The notes beneath the pieces were generated by a model. That model ran no database searches. It saw only the letters and a program-made list of their open reading frames with translations, and was not told the origin of the DNA. Of a stretch of DNA of 64,000 bases, positions 27,345-37,231 are shown piece by piece. The number at the start of each line of letters is the position of its first letter. Position 1 is the stretch's first letter. The DNA comes from Verrucomicrobiia bacterium (GTDB taxonomy: Bacteria > Verrucomicrobiota > Verrucomicrobiia > Limisphaerales > JAEYXS01), in NCBI GenBank assembly GCA_036405135.1, contig DASWYF010000024.1:1-64000 (forward strand), given 5' to 3'. Made by a program: the position numbers and the translations under genes.

Positions 27345-27854
27345 TTACCGGTTGGGAGGTTCTTCACTGCCGCCATTGACGAAGAAATAGGTTGCCCAGT
27401 TCTTCCCGCTAAATTCCAAGGGCCCAGCCCAAGCTGTCTCGCGACTGCCGCTGGTCCGTTCAACCACTGCGTGAGAAGCTACAAAGAAGTTGAGAGAACC
27501 GATTCCGGAACGAGGAATCGTGTAGAGGGCGGTTGTGGCACCGTTCAAAGATTCGCCGAATTCAAAACGGCCAATTTTGACGTTGCCGCTCCCTGTTTGC
27601 GGGATGCTGGCGAAATCAGCTTCCACAGCCAAGTGGGTTTCTTTCAATGACCAACCTTCACTTGTTGTGTAGCGGACGTATATATTGGTTTCATCGCCGG
27701 AAACGACGACGAAGCCAGCGGCTTCATGCTGACCTGCCATCAAAGGATAAGAGGCAAGCAAGACTTGGGCGTGGGACATCTGCGTAAACAACAGGCCTCC
27801 TGCAAAGGCCAGCAGCGCCAGTGAGCGCAGGAACATGGATTTGAGCTGGTTCAT
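27345..27854 (-). CDS. Exported protein of unknown function
   Basis: A 169-aa protein with a clear signal peptide (LALLAFAGGLLFTQMSHAQ) and a beta-rich mature part. It contains LKETHLAVEADFASIPQTGS and, near the end, WATYFFVNGG. I recognise this type of short secreted protein from Verrucomicrobia and relatives, but it has no assigned role. It lies 45 bases downstream of the paralogous sorting-tail protein at 27900 and ends at a strong terminator, so those two genes probably form one transcript. It has no sorting tail of its own. Confidence 0.65.
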   Translation of the reverse strand: MNQLKSMFLRSLALLAFAGGLLFTQMSHAQVLLASYPLMAGQHEAAGFVVVSGDETNIYVRYTTSEGWSLKETHLAVEADFASIPQTGSGNVKIGRFEFGESLNGATTALYTIPRSGIGSLNFFVASHAVVERTSGSRETAWAGPLEFSGKNWATYFFVNGGSEEPPNR

Positions 27855-27899
27855 GATTGTGTGTTGAGGTTTGTGTGTCTGGGCTTGGGCGATAAATTT

Positions 27900-28736
27900 T
27901 CAGGCAAACCACCGTGGTATCCGAAATGCAGCGATCAAAAGACAGAAGGCGCCGGCGATCAAACCGGGATGAAATTCAGGAACCTTAGGCTTGTAATTGA
28001 TGTCATATAAGCCGATACCCTGGGCGAAGGGGTCGGTTTCGCTGTTTGGGCCTTGTCCGTATGTGAATGTGAAGCTGGAAATAGTGTTGGTGCCAAAGGA
28101 GACATTCACACTGCCCTGACTGGTAAAGTCGCCTGCTACATTTTGACCCGTTACTGCCTGGTTGGTGCCCGATCCGGAGAGTTGCGTGTAGGTGGTATTG
28201 GAAACGGAGATTGTCGGTGCCACCAAGGTGTTGTTGGTTGCGATTGCGGTTATTGCGCGGACTTGATCCACAAAGCCGCGGATGTCTACGGGGTCTTTGC
28301 CTTTGGTGGTGCCGGTGACACTGCCCGTATCAACATCGAAAAGAGTGAAATTCACATCGCTTACTCCCCCTACGTAATGGAAGGTAACCGTGACAGTGAT
28401 GGATTCAGAGGTGTTTGCAAAATTGACGTACAAATCCAATTGATCAGGTAACGGGCTGATGCCGCCTGAAAAATCGTCTGTGACTTGAGGATAGCTACTG
28501 CTAAAAAAACGTGAAGTATTACCTGATATGGTTACTGTCACGTCATTGCCGGGATTGCTGGAGTCGATGTCAAAAGAACCGGTCAAGGAGCCTGGAGTCC
28601 AAGTCACATTACTCCAGTCAAGTACTACGGCTCTAACGGGCTGAACGATACTCAAAAGTACAGCGGCGCATATCACCCAAAGTACCTTTTTGAAGCACTT
28701 CGTCGTCTGTCTTAAAATGGAACTTATTTGAGACAT
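27900..28736 (-). CDS. Secreted protein with KVPEFHPG C-terminal sorting tail (paralogue)
   Basis: A 278-aa exported protein, paralogous to the one at 26369-27145. The signal peptide has the core VLWVICAAVLLSIVQPVRA. The mature part is beta-rich, Ser/Thr-rich and shares VLDWSNVTWTPGSL and VNFTLFDVDTGS. The C-terminus is KVPEFHPG, a hydrophobic stretch (LIAGAFCLLIAAF) and a basic end (RIPRWFA). The ATG at 28736 was preferred to an in-frame start at 28751, as the signal peptide is then of normal length. The gene is richer in A+T than its neighbours. Confidence 0.75.
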   Translation of the reverse strand: MSQISSILRQTTKCFKKVLWVICAAVLLSIVQPVRAVVLDWSNVTWTPGSLTGSFDIDSSNPGNDVTVTISGNTSRFFSSSYPQVTDDFSGGISPLPDQLDLYVNFANTSESITVTVTFHYVGGVSDVNFTLFDVDTGSVTGTTKGKDPVDIRGFVDQVRAITAIATNNTLVAPTISVSNTTYTQLSGSGTNQAVTGQNVAGDFTSQGSVNVSFGTNTISSFTFTYGQGPNSETDPFAQGIGLYDINYKPKVPEFHPGLIAGAFCLLIAAFRIPRWFA

Positions 28737-29071
28737 GGTTCTTGGACCCAAGTATTAACGAAACCTGAGCACCCACTACTTGTTTAAATATATTGCATTT
28801 GTAAGTAGTTGAGAAAAGCCTATTTAGAGAACAAATATTGCTATTGTGGCACTGGTCTTTAAGGCTCTACGATAGGGCTTTTAAGCTCTGTTTTTGTGAG
28901 TGATACGGTTTAAATATTGATTTTTGTGTTTAAATTCTGGACACTTCTACCGGGTTTCACGTATGAATTCTTCTGGGGAAAATCATGCGTGGATTGGATG
29001 CCACTTTTTTGATATCTGACTTGCAATGCCGGGTAAGTGGAGGACTCTTAGCACCCCTAACGTTTGAATTT
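28737..29071. other. AT-rich divergent intergenic region
   Basis: This region separates the leftward secreted-protein gene from transaldolase. It is markedly A+T rich and presumably holds both promoters. I could not fix a confident -35/-10 pair on either strand. There is no gene inside it. Confidence 0.5.
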
Positions 29072-30034
29072 ATGAGCGACTTACTTTCTCAGATGAAACA
29101 GTTCAGCCTGATCGTGGCTGACACCGGTGACTTTGCCAGTATCCGCAAGTACCAACCTCGTGATGCAACGACGAATCCTTCCCTTATCCTGAAGGCGGCG
29201 CAGATGGATGAGTATCAGGACATCGTGAACCGCGTGATCGCGGAGACGAAGAAGGAATCCTCGGGCGTGAACCCGAATCTCGAGCTGGCGATGGACAAGC
29301 TGGCGGTGGCGTTCGGTTTGGAGATCTTGAAGATCGTGCCCCATCGCGTTTCCACGGAAGTGGACGCGCGCCTGAGCTTTGACAAGGCGGCGTCCGTCGC
29401 CAAGGCACACTCGCTCATCGAGAGCTACACAAAGGCGGGCATCTCGAAGGATCGCATCCTCATCAAGCTCGCGACGACTTGGGAAGGCGTGCAGGCGGCC
29501 GCTGAACTGAAGAAGTCTGGCATCAACTGCAATCTGACGTTGCTCTTCTCCTTCGCCCAAGCTGTGGCTTGCGCGGAAGCAGGTGTGCAACTGGTGTCAC
29601 CGTTCGTCGGTCGCATCCTCGACTGGCACAAGAAGAACTCCGGCAAGGACAACTATGCAGCTGCGGAAGATCCGGGCGTTGTTTCCGTGACGAAGATCTA
29701 CAACTACTACAAGAAGTACGGCTACAAGACTGAGGTCATGGGCGCGAGCTTCCGTAATGTGGGCGAAATTTTAGAACTGGCCGGTTGCGACTTGCTGACC
29801 ATTAGCCCGGCACTGCTGGAAGAGATGCATAAAACAAACGGCTCGGTCTCTCGCAAGCTGACGACGGAAGCCGCGAACGCCAGCGACCTGAAGAAGGTTA
29901 CGTTGGATGAGAAGGCATTCCGCTGGATGCACAACGAAGACGCGATGGCCACGGAGAAGCTTTCCGAAGGCATCCGCCTCTTCGCTGCGGACTCGATCAA
30001 GCTGGAGAAGTTCCTGGTGACGAAGTTCCAGTAA
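29072..30034 (+). CDS. tal: Transaldolase
   Basis: A 320-aa transaldolase of the TalA/TalB size class, a cytoplasmic enzyme of the non-oxidative pentose phosphate pathway. It transfers a dihydroxyacetone unit from sedoheptulose 7-phosphate to glyceraldehyde 3-phosphate. Signatures: [12 protein letters not shown] near the start, EVDARLSFD, and the Schiff-base Lys132 in [11 protein letters not shown], the same residue number as in Escherichia coli Tal[14 protein letters not shown] follows. The ATG at 29072 gives the family length. An in-frame start at 28985 would add 29 atypical residues. A strong terminator follows. Confidence 0.95.
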   Translation: MSDLLSQMKQFSLIVADTGDFASIRKYQPRDATTNPSLILKAAQMDEYQDIVNRVIAETKKESSGVNPNLELAMDKLAVAFGLEILKIVPHRVSTEVDARLSFDKAASVAKAHSLIESYTKAGISKDRILIKLATTWEGVQAAAELKKSGINCNLTLLFSFAQAVACAEAGVQLVSPFVGRILDWHKKNSGKDNYAAAEDPGVVSVTKIYNYYKKYGYKTEVMGASFRNVGEILELAGCDLLTISPALLEEMHKTNGSVSRKLTTEAANASDLKKVTLDEKAFRWMHNEDAMATEKLSEGIRLFAADSIKLEKFLVTKFQ

Positions 30035-30059
30035 AAGTTACTGAAATATTTGCAGGGAA

Positions 30060-30086
30060 GGGCGGCCAATGTTGGCCGCCCTTTTT
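30060..30086 (+). terminator. Rho-independent terminator of tal
   Basis: GGGCGGCCAA (30060-30069) and TTGGCCGCCC (30072-30081) form a perfect GC-rich stem followed by TTTTT. Confidence 0.9.
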
Positions 30087-30162
30087 GCGTTAAATCTCGC
30101 CACTAGACAAATCCGCTGGTGAGGCGTATTGGTGTTTGAGAAACAAGCAGGCATTATTCCCT

Positions 30163-30615
30163 ATGAACACGAAGAAGACGTCTTTTGCGATGCTCGGCAT
30201 CGGCTTGGCCGTGGGTATGGCGATCGGGTATTCGTTAAATGAGCCTGCGGTTGTTGTAAAAGAAAGAGCAGATATTAGAGAGCGAGAAGCGATGGAAAAG
30301 GCGATGAGCCAATTCAAGTCAACCTATATGACGGCGTTGGAGCAGCGACAGCAGGTGTCCCTTCAATCCTCACCAGACAAGTTCCCGAGTTATTTCCCCA
30401 AAGAGATAGTGGAGAAAATGGAAAGCCAAGGATTCAATGTGCAATGGCGGGTCAATGAGGGGCAAACTGCGCCTAGCAAGAGCATATTGTATCGGCAATG
30501 GAAGATGCCATCCACATACGCTCCGGAATCATTAATGAGTTCCCCAAAGAGATTTCAAAATCATCTGGACCTGATCGATCTTCGCTACACTCCGCCGAAC
30601 ATTGAGCCGTTGTGA
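30163..30615 (+). CDS. Hypothetical protein with one N-terminal membrane helix
   Basis: A 150-aa protein starting at the ATG at 30163. One hydrophobic segment (AMLGIGLAVGMAIGYSL, about 8-24) is followed by a charged helical stretch and a soluble tail ending NIEPL. I do not recognise a family. It sits alone, with tal and its terminator upstream and a convergent gene 2 bases downstream. Codon usage looks ordinary, which supports it being real, but the evidence is limited. Confidence 0.5.
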   Translation: MNTKKTSFAMLGIGLAVGMAIGYSLNEPAVVVKERADIREREAMEKAMSQFKSTYMTALEQRQQVSLQSSPDKFPSYFPKEIVEKMESQGFNVQWRVNEGQTAPSKSILYRQWKMPSTYAPESLMSSPKRFQNHLDLIDLRYTPPNIEPL

Positions 30616-30617
30616 GG

Positions 30618-31727
30618 TCAGTTTTGGTAGATCGGCAGATAGTGATACTTCACCGCGAAACAGAGAATCGCGAGAGATGTGCTGTAAACCTTCCCCGCAT
30701 TGCGCTCCTGACCGTCGCCGCTGATCCATGAACCGTCCTGTTGCTGGTTCGTGATCAGCATTTTCTCCACGATGTCCTTTGCTTCGTTCGCGTAGACACC
30801 GCCGCGCTTCTGCATGCCTTGGGAGAAGTAATAGAGTCCGTAGAAAAACCAGCGCTGGGTGTATTGGATGCGATGCTTGCGCGGGCCACCGCCTTCCGTC
30901 ATGTCGAGCAGCCAATCGGATGATCCGATGACTTCTGGAGCGTTGTATTCGCCACAAATCTGCAAGGCGAGCAGACCCGCTGCTGTCGTTGCAAACTCGG
31001 GACTGCCACCAGGTTGATAGGCAAATCCGCTCTTCATATCCTTAGGCAGACCACGTTCATCGCGCTCGGATTTGTAGCTCTGTTTCAAGTATTCCACCGC
31101 CGCATCGATCGCCTCTTTCGGTACTGGCAATCCAGCGTTCTTCGCCGACCGCAACGAAAGCAGTTGCCAGATGGTCACGGAAAGATCGGCATCACCAGAC
31201 TCCGGTGTATAACGCCAGCCACCGTCGAAGCGCGGGCTGTGTTTCTTCACGCGTTGTGAACGCAAAATGAGCTCGATCGATTTTTGACAACGCTCGCGCA
31301 AGAGCTTGTCTTGCGAAGCGTCCACGCCCATGCCGAGCATCTCGCAAAGAGCGAGTGTGATGATGCCATGACCATACATGCGCGAATTGTCCGTATTGCC
31401 GAAGTATCCATCCTGCCGCTGGCGATCGGCGCGTAAGAGAAAGTCGATGCCCTTGCGCATGGATAATCCCTCAGGGGTTTTATCCGTTGGCTGATGGCCG
31501 ACGGAAGCCATGGAGAGCACTGCCAGCGCGCTCATCACACTGCTGTATTGATTGCCGCGCTCAGGATCGAGATAGGCGCCTTCGGCATTTTGAACCGAGA
31601 CAAGATAGGCGACACCACGCTTCACCGATGCGTCGATCGGATCATCCTTCGCGATTGGCTGCGCAAATAGAGCAGGGCAAGCTGCCAGCCAAACACCCAA
31701 AATCATTCCCCAGATACGTGAATTCAT
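30618..31727 (-). CDS. Secreted squalene-cyclase-like (prenyltransferase repeat) protein
   Basis: A 369-aa protein with a signal peptide (MILGVWLAACPALFAQ) and an alpha/alpha toroid of the terpene cyclase/prenyltransferase-repeat type. Repeats include GVAYLVSVQNAEGAYLD, GIDFLLRADRQRQDGYFGN, FDGGWRYTPESGDADLSVT and QQQDGSWISGDG. A DADLS sequence stands where cyclases carry an acidic motif, but the export signal speaks against a classical squalene cyclase. Its ATG overlaps the stop of the DUF4175 gene by one base (TAATG, 31725-31729), so translation is coupled. This pairing is a known Planctomycetes/Verrucomicrobia arrangement, function unknown. Confidence 0.78.
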   Translation of the reverse strand: MNSRIWGMILGVWLAACPALFAQPIAKDDPIDASVKRGVAYLVSVQNAEGAYLDPERGNQYSSVMSALAVLSMASVGHQPTDKTPEGLSMRKGIDFLLRADRQRQDGYFGNTDNSRMYGHGIITLALCEMLGMGVDASQDKLLRERCQKSIELILRSQRVKKHSPRFDGGWRYTPESGDADLSVTIWQLLSLRSAKNAGLPVPKEAIDAAVEYLKQSYKSERDERGLPKDMKSGFAYQPGGSPEFATTAAGLLALQICGEYNAPEVIGSSDWLLDMTEGGGPRKHRIQYTQRWFFYGLYYFSQGMQKRGGVYANEAKDIVEKMLITNQQQDGSWISGDGQERNAGKVYSTSLAILCFAVKYHYLPIYQN

Positions 31728-34700
31728 TATTTGGACCTCGCGCGCTCGGCCAGCACCTTGAAATACGTTTCTACCATCGTGCGATACTCGCCTGAGAGAT
31801 TCTCGCGGCGCGCCTCCAGCAATCCTTCCGCCATCTTTGGCGGCAGCTTGCCCCATTCACCGGTCCACATCGCTTCGGCATCTGGCAAGTTAGCGTTGTC
31901 GGATGCTTTCGCTGCTTTGAAAGCGCCTTGCATACCGTCGCCGGGCGATTCTGAATCCTGTGAAAGTCCCGGCGTCTGGCCGGAATTTCGCGATTGCGCC
32001 ATCGATTGCTGCTGCGCCTTCGCGGCATCGGCCATCGCCTGTTGCGCGGCTTGCTGGGCTGCTTGTTGAGCAGACTGGCTTTCTTGGCCCTGACCGTTCT
32101 GTTGCTGGCCTTTCTGTCCCTGTTGCTGTTGAGATTGTCCGCTCTGGCCTTGTTGTTGTGCGGACTGTTGCGAAGAATTCGGCGAATTCATCGCTTGATC
32201 CAAACGATCCAGAGTACGCGCTTTCCATTGCGACTCAGCGGGAGCGAGTTCTTGCAGCACGCTTTGCAGGTCTGGGGCGGCAGTAGATTTGGTCGCCGGG
32301 GCAGGGGAACTGGCATTGGCCATCGCGCTCTTGAGAGCGTTGAGTTGCCCCTCAACGGCGTTCTTTGCAGTATCTACCGCTGGCTTTGCTTCATTGGCCG
32401 AAGCGGCTTTCGCCAATTGCTCTGCCGTCTTGGGCAATGCCTGTTCGCCGAGTTCCTGCGTCTGCTTGCCGACCTTCTGTAATGCCTCGCCTTGCTGTGT
32501 GCCTAGACGCGCTTCATGACGACCGGAACGTGCAATGTCTGCACCTGCCATCGTGAGGTCTTCGGCCAGCGGTTTTTGAGCCTGGGCTGCGCGAGTCATC
32601 TCACCGCTGTTGGAATTGGCCAACGTCTTCAGCGTGTCCGCAAGTTTTTGTGCCTGTGAAGCCAGTTGCTGTGCTTTGCTGGCGGCGGATTCCGATTTGT
32701 TCTTTGCCGACTGTGCGGAGGTCGCTTTTGCGTCCGTTGGAGAAGTCTTCTTAAGTGTCTGATCGGCTTTGTTAGCCGCGTTGCGCAACTCATTCGCCGC
32801 ATCTTGCAAAGGCTTCACGAGGTCTTGTGCCTGCTGCGCCTGTTGCGGTGTGATCCGGTTCAAATCCTTGGGAGCATTGTTCGCAGCTTGCTGCAAAGCC
32901 TGGGAGGAGCGGTCCAGTTCCTTGTTCAGATCCGTTTGTGAACTCGCCGCATCCATACGGATGGCTGGCACATCCTGATTGCCCAATTGTCCGGCCTGTT
33001 GTGCGAGCTGCTTCATCTGCTCGCCCAGAGAACCGCGCTGCTCGTTTGCTTTCGTGACGTTTTCCAGAGACTTTGCGAGGTCTGCTTCCGTTTGCGCCGC
33101 ACGTTGCAGACTGTTCTTCGCGGCTTCCAGTGACACATCTGCGAGCTTGTCCAACTCTTTGCGCATCGGCTCGTTTGTCGTCAGTTCCTTCTCCAGTTCG
33201 CGGATGAGCTCCTCTGGTGATTTCTGCTGCATCTGCGCCAATTGCTCCGCCTTGTTGTATTGGGAATCCAGCGCACCTTTGATGCCCAGTTCCTCTTCGT
33301 TCTTGCGCAGCTCGGCACGGCTTAGTTCCGCCTTGCCCGCTTCCGCGTTCTCATAATGTTCCGCAAGCTGTTGCAATGCCTTGGTCAGTTGCTTTTGCTG
33401 CTGAGCGGCGGCTTGCATGGACGCCTTCTGATCTTCGGAATTGCGCGCCATCATGGCCTCACGCAAGGCTGCTTCGGCTTTCGGTGGAGGTTCGCGAAGC
33501 ATGGCTGCGGCATCATCCGCATCGCGGGAACGCTCCCGACCTTCCTTGGAGGTGATGTCCTGTGCGTTCGCATCACGGCGAATCGCATCTTGCAGGTCTT
33601 GCACCTGTTCCGTGAGTTCCTTCTGGTCAGCCAGCTGCTTGCGTGTGACCTCTTGCATCTCTGCAGCATTGCTCGCGCCTTTTTCCGCCGCTTGTTGCGT
33701 TTGCGCTTCCAGCTTCTTCGCGTCTTCAGCCAGGCCGGCCATCATCTCGCTCAGCTTCGGAGCTGTGGCCGCGATCTGCTTGCGCGCCTCGTTTACTTCG
33801 CTTTGCGCCGCTTCCTGTGCCTGCTTGATGTTCGAGGCCAGTTTTTCAAATTCATTCGCGAGCGGAGCAGCCGGACGGTTGGGGGATTGCCGCTGGCTCA
33901 TCTCGCGCTGGATCTCCTGCGTTTGCGGCGTGTTCACCGCTTGCTGAGCCGCTTTGCGCGTAGCTTCGGACAACTGAGCCTTCTCTAAATCCTTCGGCGC
34001 ATTTTGCAGCTTCTGGTTCAACCACTCCCAATCCTTCGTGCGCTGGGTGGTCGCTTCCATTTCCTTGCTCTCATAGCGCTCCTGATTCGCCATCTGCCGC
34101 GCTCCTTGGTTCAGCTCGGTGAGAGTGTGCGCACCTTCCAGTTTTTGATACGCCTCCTGGATTTGCTTCAAGCTGGCGGCTGTTTGCTGGGCTTTTGTCT
34201 CACTGCTGTTCGCCGCCCGCAACGCGCTCAAAGCTTGGGCTGTTTTGGAAGCATCGGCGACGAATTGTGAATCCGCATCTTTCCGCAGCTCTTCCCATTT
34301 CGCGCGATCCTTGAGCTGCTCCGTGGCCGCTTTCCAATCACGTTCCAGTTTTTCTTTGTTCTCTGCGAGCTTCGCCGTTTCCTTCTCGGCCGGTTTGTTC
34401 TTTTCCTTCAGCTCGTTGACTTTCTTTTCGTCCTGCGCCACTTGTTCGGCGGCCTTGCGCGCACGATCTAGCTTGTCGAGCGGGCTTTTGGCGAATTGCG
34501 CCAGATATTCACGCGCCTTGATGGCATTGCGGGACAGTTCCTGTTCAAAACCGGTGAACTGCTGCGTGGTGTTCTCCAGTCCTTTCTGGAATTCACGCGA
34601 CGCCCATAAAATATCCTTCGTCTTTTTCTCCGTCAGTGTCTTGTCCACCGCTGTGTGAGATTTTGCCAAGCTCTCCTGCAGCCCCTTGGTGCGGTCCAGA

Positions 34701-36880
34701 TAATGCTTGGGCATATGCTCGCCCATGGCTTTCATCAAGTTTCCCACCACTTGAGCTTCACGCGTGGCACCTTCCTGACGTCGCGCCAGCCGTTCTTGCA
34801 ACCCGGCATCGCTTGGAGCCGAGTTCAACGGTTGGATGGCTTTCTGCTGTTCGCCATTCAGATATTGCAACGTAGCGAGCGTCAGTCCGGCCTCTGTGGA
34901 AGACAGAATATCATTGAACGCTTTGGAAGTACGCTCAGCCACTCCATAAGCGTGGTTCACCTGGTCAACCAGTTCACGTGGCTCCAGCTTTGCAGCTTCA
35001 GCGGTATTGGCCGCCGCCAGTTGCTCGAATTCCATGCGTGCCCGGGCGATGTGCTCGTTCTTGAACGCACTGACAGCATGGCCCACCAGCGAGAGATCGG
35101 CTGCTTCACGTCCGGCTGCTGCTTGTGGAATCGCTTCTTTCAAGCGCTGCTCCACCTGCGCGAGTTGACGGTCTACTTCTTCCAATGCTGAGCGCGCACC
35201 GCTCAATACTTGCTGTCGTGCGAGCGCTTCGCCTTGTTTCAGATCACGTCCGCCATCCTTGCTTACTATCTGGCGGAGATTCTGGGAGATCTGTTCGAGG
35301 CTGTCCAAGGTGCGCAGGAACTCACGTTGCGCCTGCATCGCCTTCAAACGCTTCGGATCAAGGCCCGGTGAACTGATCTGCAAGGTGATGGGAACGGACT
35401 CGGCGCGATTGCCCTTCACGTCCACGGCGACCATCTTTGTTGTCACGCGATCACCCGGCACCAGCTTCAGATCGAGCAAATCCCATTTACGCGCCAAGGT
35501 GGTTTCATTGGTGCGCACAGTCAGCAATTGCATCATCTGCCATTGACCTTCGTTTACCTTCACCATCTGGTTCACTTGCGTGAGGGCAAGGTCATCCTTC
35601 GCGGTCGCGGTGAAATCCAAAACTTCATCCGGTGGCAGCACCTGATCCTTGGCCGGTTGTTCGATGCTCACGAGCGGCAGCAGATCGGCTGCCGGGCGTA
35701 TCTCATACTGCGGGCTGAACTTGTTCTCGAAACCTGTTTCTGCAGAAACCAGCTTCACTGTATAAGTGCCCACTGCAGTCATCGGCACGGCAGCAGACCA
35801 CTCGTTATCCGTCACACGCGTAAGCGGTATCTCGCTCTTGCGTCCTGCTTGCTCCACAAGCAGCGAACCTTCTTTGATCTTTTGATTAGCCGCGATCTTC
35901 ACCGTTGCAGAGCTGCCTTCCAGCGCAGTCAGGTCGCCATTGTCCTCGCTGACGGTTTGCGCAGGCATTTGCGCGTAAGCGGGAAATTCATAAGTCTTGT
36001 GGAACTTTGCCACATGCGGACGGGGCAGGGAGCTCAGCTTGTAAGAACGGGTCAACGCATCGCCTGCTCGGATACGATATTCCAGTGATTCATTCGCTAC
36101 GTTTGCAGTGGCTGTGAAGCGGTGCCCACCCGCCGCATTCATCGTGATGCGCTCTTTGCGGCCGTCTGGTTGCGTGATCTCCAGGTAAGCATGCTCCACT
36201 TCAGGGCCGCCCAATTCCACGGCGAAAGATATGGGGTCGCCACGTGGCACCGGCGCATCACCGGTGGAAGGCTCCAGCAACTTGATCTTCACGTTGGAGA
36301 CACGCTCGATATTCGCCATCGGTGCCATTGCCCGAGCCATCAAGCGTGAAAAACCAAGACCCGGCATCAAAGCCAACACACCGCAAGACATCACCACAGC
36401 TACTGAGCCGAGCAGCCAGCGCGAGATGAGGCGGTTGGGGAGCAGTTCATCGACCTCAATCTTCTCCACCCGCTTCGTCACGTCCTCTTGCAAGAGTTTG
36501 CGGAAGACAGGGGAGTCCCATTGTGCCGCCTCGGCATCGGCCAGTTCCACAGCGGAGATGAGGTCTTCGCGCAGGTCAGGCTTCAACTTCTCCACCATGC
36601 GGGCGACTTCACGCGGATTCGGCACCTTGCGCAGATGACGTAAACAACCGAACCACACTACCGCACCAGTCGCCCCATAGACCGCCACACTGAGAAAATA
36701 ACGTGCGCCTTCCGGCATCAACACCACACGATCCACCAAGGCCACAACTGTCATGCCGCCCAAAAAACTCACCACGCCTTCAGCGGCGCCACGTGTCAAA
36801 ACAAGCTTCCGCCAGCGACGGCTGAACGCTTCCAGCTTCTGGACAATGACCGGGCTCAGTTGGGTGGACATAGACTTCAT
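31727..36880 (-). CDS. Giant DUF4175-type membrane and coiled-coil protein
   Basis: A protein of about 1717 aa. The N-terminal 180 residues contain three membrane helices, the last around GSVAVVMSCGVLALMPGLG. Ig-like beta domains follow up to about 550. Then comes more than 1000 residues of Ala/Glu/Lys/Gln-rich helix with coiled-coil character, a Gln/Ser-rich low-complexity stretch and a conserved C-terminal block with WGKLPPKMAEGLLEARREN. The architecture fits DUF4175 proteins, usually found near MoxR/DUF58/VWA genes in related phyla. Those are not seen here. The ATG at 36880 is preferred to a TTG at 36931. It probably spans the periplasm or links inner membrane to envelope structures, by inference. 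Confidence 0.78.
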   Translation of the reverse strand: MKSMSTQLSPVIVQKLEAFSRRWRKLVLTRGAAEGVVSFLGGMTVVALVDRVVLMPEGARYFLSVAVYGATGAVVWFGCLRHLRKVPNPREVARMVEKLKPDLREDLISAVELADAEAAQWDSPVFRKLLQEDVTKRVEKIEVDELLPNRLISRWLLGSVAVVMSCGVLALMPGLGFSRLMARAMAPMANIERVSNVKIKLLEPSTGDAPVPRGDPISFAVELGGPEVEHAYLEITQPDGRKERITMNAAGGHRFTATANVANESLEYRIRAGDALTRSYKLSSLPRPHVAKFHKTYEFPAYAQMPAQTVSEDNGDLTALEGSSATVKIAANQKIKEGSLLVEQAGRKSEIPLTRVTDNEWSAAVPMTAVGTYTVKLVSAETGFENKFSPQYEIRPAADLLPLVSIEQPAKDQVLPPDEVLDFTATAKDDLALTQVNQMVKVNEGQWQMMQLLTVRTNETTLARKWDLLDLKLVPGDRVTTKMVAVDVKGNRAESVPITLQISSPGLDPKRLKAMQAQREFLRTLDSLEQISQNLRQIVSKDGGRDLKQGEALARQQVLSGARSALEEVDRQLAQVEQRLKEAIPQAAAGREAADLSLVGHAVSAFKNEHIARARMEFEQLAAANTAEAAKLEPRELVDQVNHAYGVAERTSKAFNDILSSTEAGLTLATLQYLNGEQQKAIQPLNSAPSDAGLQERLARRQEGATREAQVVGNLMKAMGEHMPKHYLDRTKGLQESLAKSHTAVDKTLTEKKTKDILWASREFQKGLENTTQQFTGFEQELSRNAIKAREYLAQFAKSPLDKLDRARKAAEQVAQDEKKVNELKEKNKPAEKETAKLAENKEKLERDWKAATEQLKDRAKWEELRKDADSQFVADASKTAQALSALRAANSSETKAQQTAASLKQIQEAYQKLEGAHTLTELNQGARQMANQERYESKEMEATTQRTKDWEWLNQKLQNAPKDLEKAQLSEATRKAAQQAVNTPQTQEIQREMSQRQSPNRPAAPLANEFEKLASNIKQAQEAAQSEVNEARKQIAATAPKLSEMMAGLAEDAKKLEAQTQQAAEKGASNAAEMQEVTRKQLADQKELTEQVQDLQDAIRRDANAQDITSKEGRERSRDADDAAAMLREPPPKAEAALREAMMARNSEDQKASMQAAAQQQKQLTKALQQLAEHYENAEAGKAELSRAELRKNEEELGIKGALDSQYNKAEQLAQMQQKSPEELIRELEKELTTNEPMRKELDKLADVSLEAAKNSLQRAAQTEADLAKSLENVTKANEQRGSLGEQMKQLAQQAGQLGNQDVPAIRMDAASSQTDLNKELDRSSQALQQAANNAPKDLNRITPQQAQQAQDLVKPLQDAANELRNAANKADQTLKKTSPTDAKATSAQSAKNKSESAASKAQQLASQAQKLADTLKTLANSNSGEMTRAAQAQKPLAEDLTMAGADIARSGRHEARLGTQQGEALQKVGKQTQELGEQALPKTAEQLAKAASANEAKPAVDTAKNAVEGQLNALKSAMANASSPAPATKSTAAPDLQSVLQELAPAESQWKARTLDRLDQAMNSPNSSQQSAQQQGQSGQSQQQQGQKGQQQNGQGQESQSAQQAAQQAAQQAMADAAKAQQQSMAQSRNSGQTPGLSQDSESPGDGMQGAFKAAKASDNANLPDAEAMWTGEWGKLPPKMAEGLLEARRENLSGEYRTMVETYFKVLAERARSK

Positions 36881-37231
36881 TGAATTAGCCACATTTCCCG
36901 GCAAAAAGAAACGGTAATCTTGCGCGGTCAATCGTCGTCGTTTTCGTCCTCGAACCGGTCATTTTAAGTTCATGTTCCGTTCTTTCATACGTCTCCAATC
37001 TGCCTGAAAGTTTTTGCTGCCGTTAGCCTTCCATCGGCTATATCGGCTGCATCGGCACAAAATTCTCTCTTTAACGACTCCATTCTCCCTCTTTTCGATA
37101 TTCGATGTTGGGCCATTGGAGGTTCAATGTTTCACTTTCCATCCGGTTACAAACCCCGCTTCCCGCTGGAATCACTTTTCTTTGTCTTTTGCGAAGGTTC
37201 AGGCAGGATGCGCAGCAACAAAAGGATATCC
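36881..37231. other. Divergent intergenic region with short degenerate repeats
   Basis: This region separates the leftward DUF4175 gene from the rightward GYF-domain gene and should hold both promoters, though I cannot fix them. Around 37031-37056 the units CATCGGCTATATCGG and CTGCATCGG form a short degenerate repeat. An open frame continues upstream from 37127 into this stretch but its protein start is better placed at 37232. Confidence 0.45.

Noticed and set aside
28840-28865. Sigma-54 site around GTGGCACTGG
   Set aside because: TGGCAC is present, but the position 10 bases after GG is TA, not GC.
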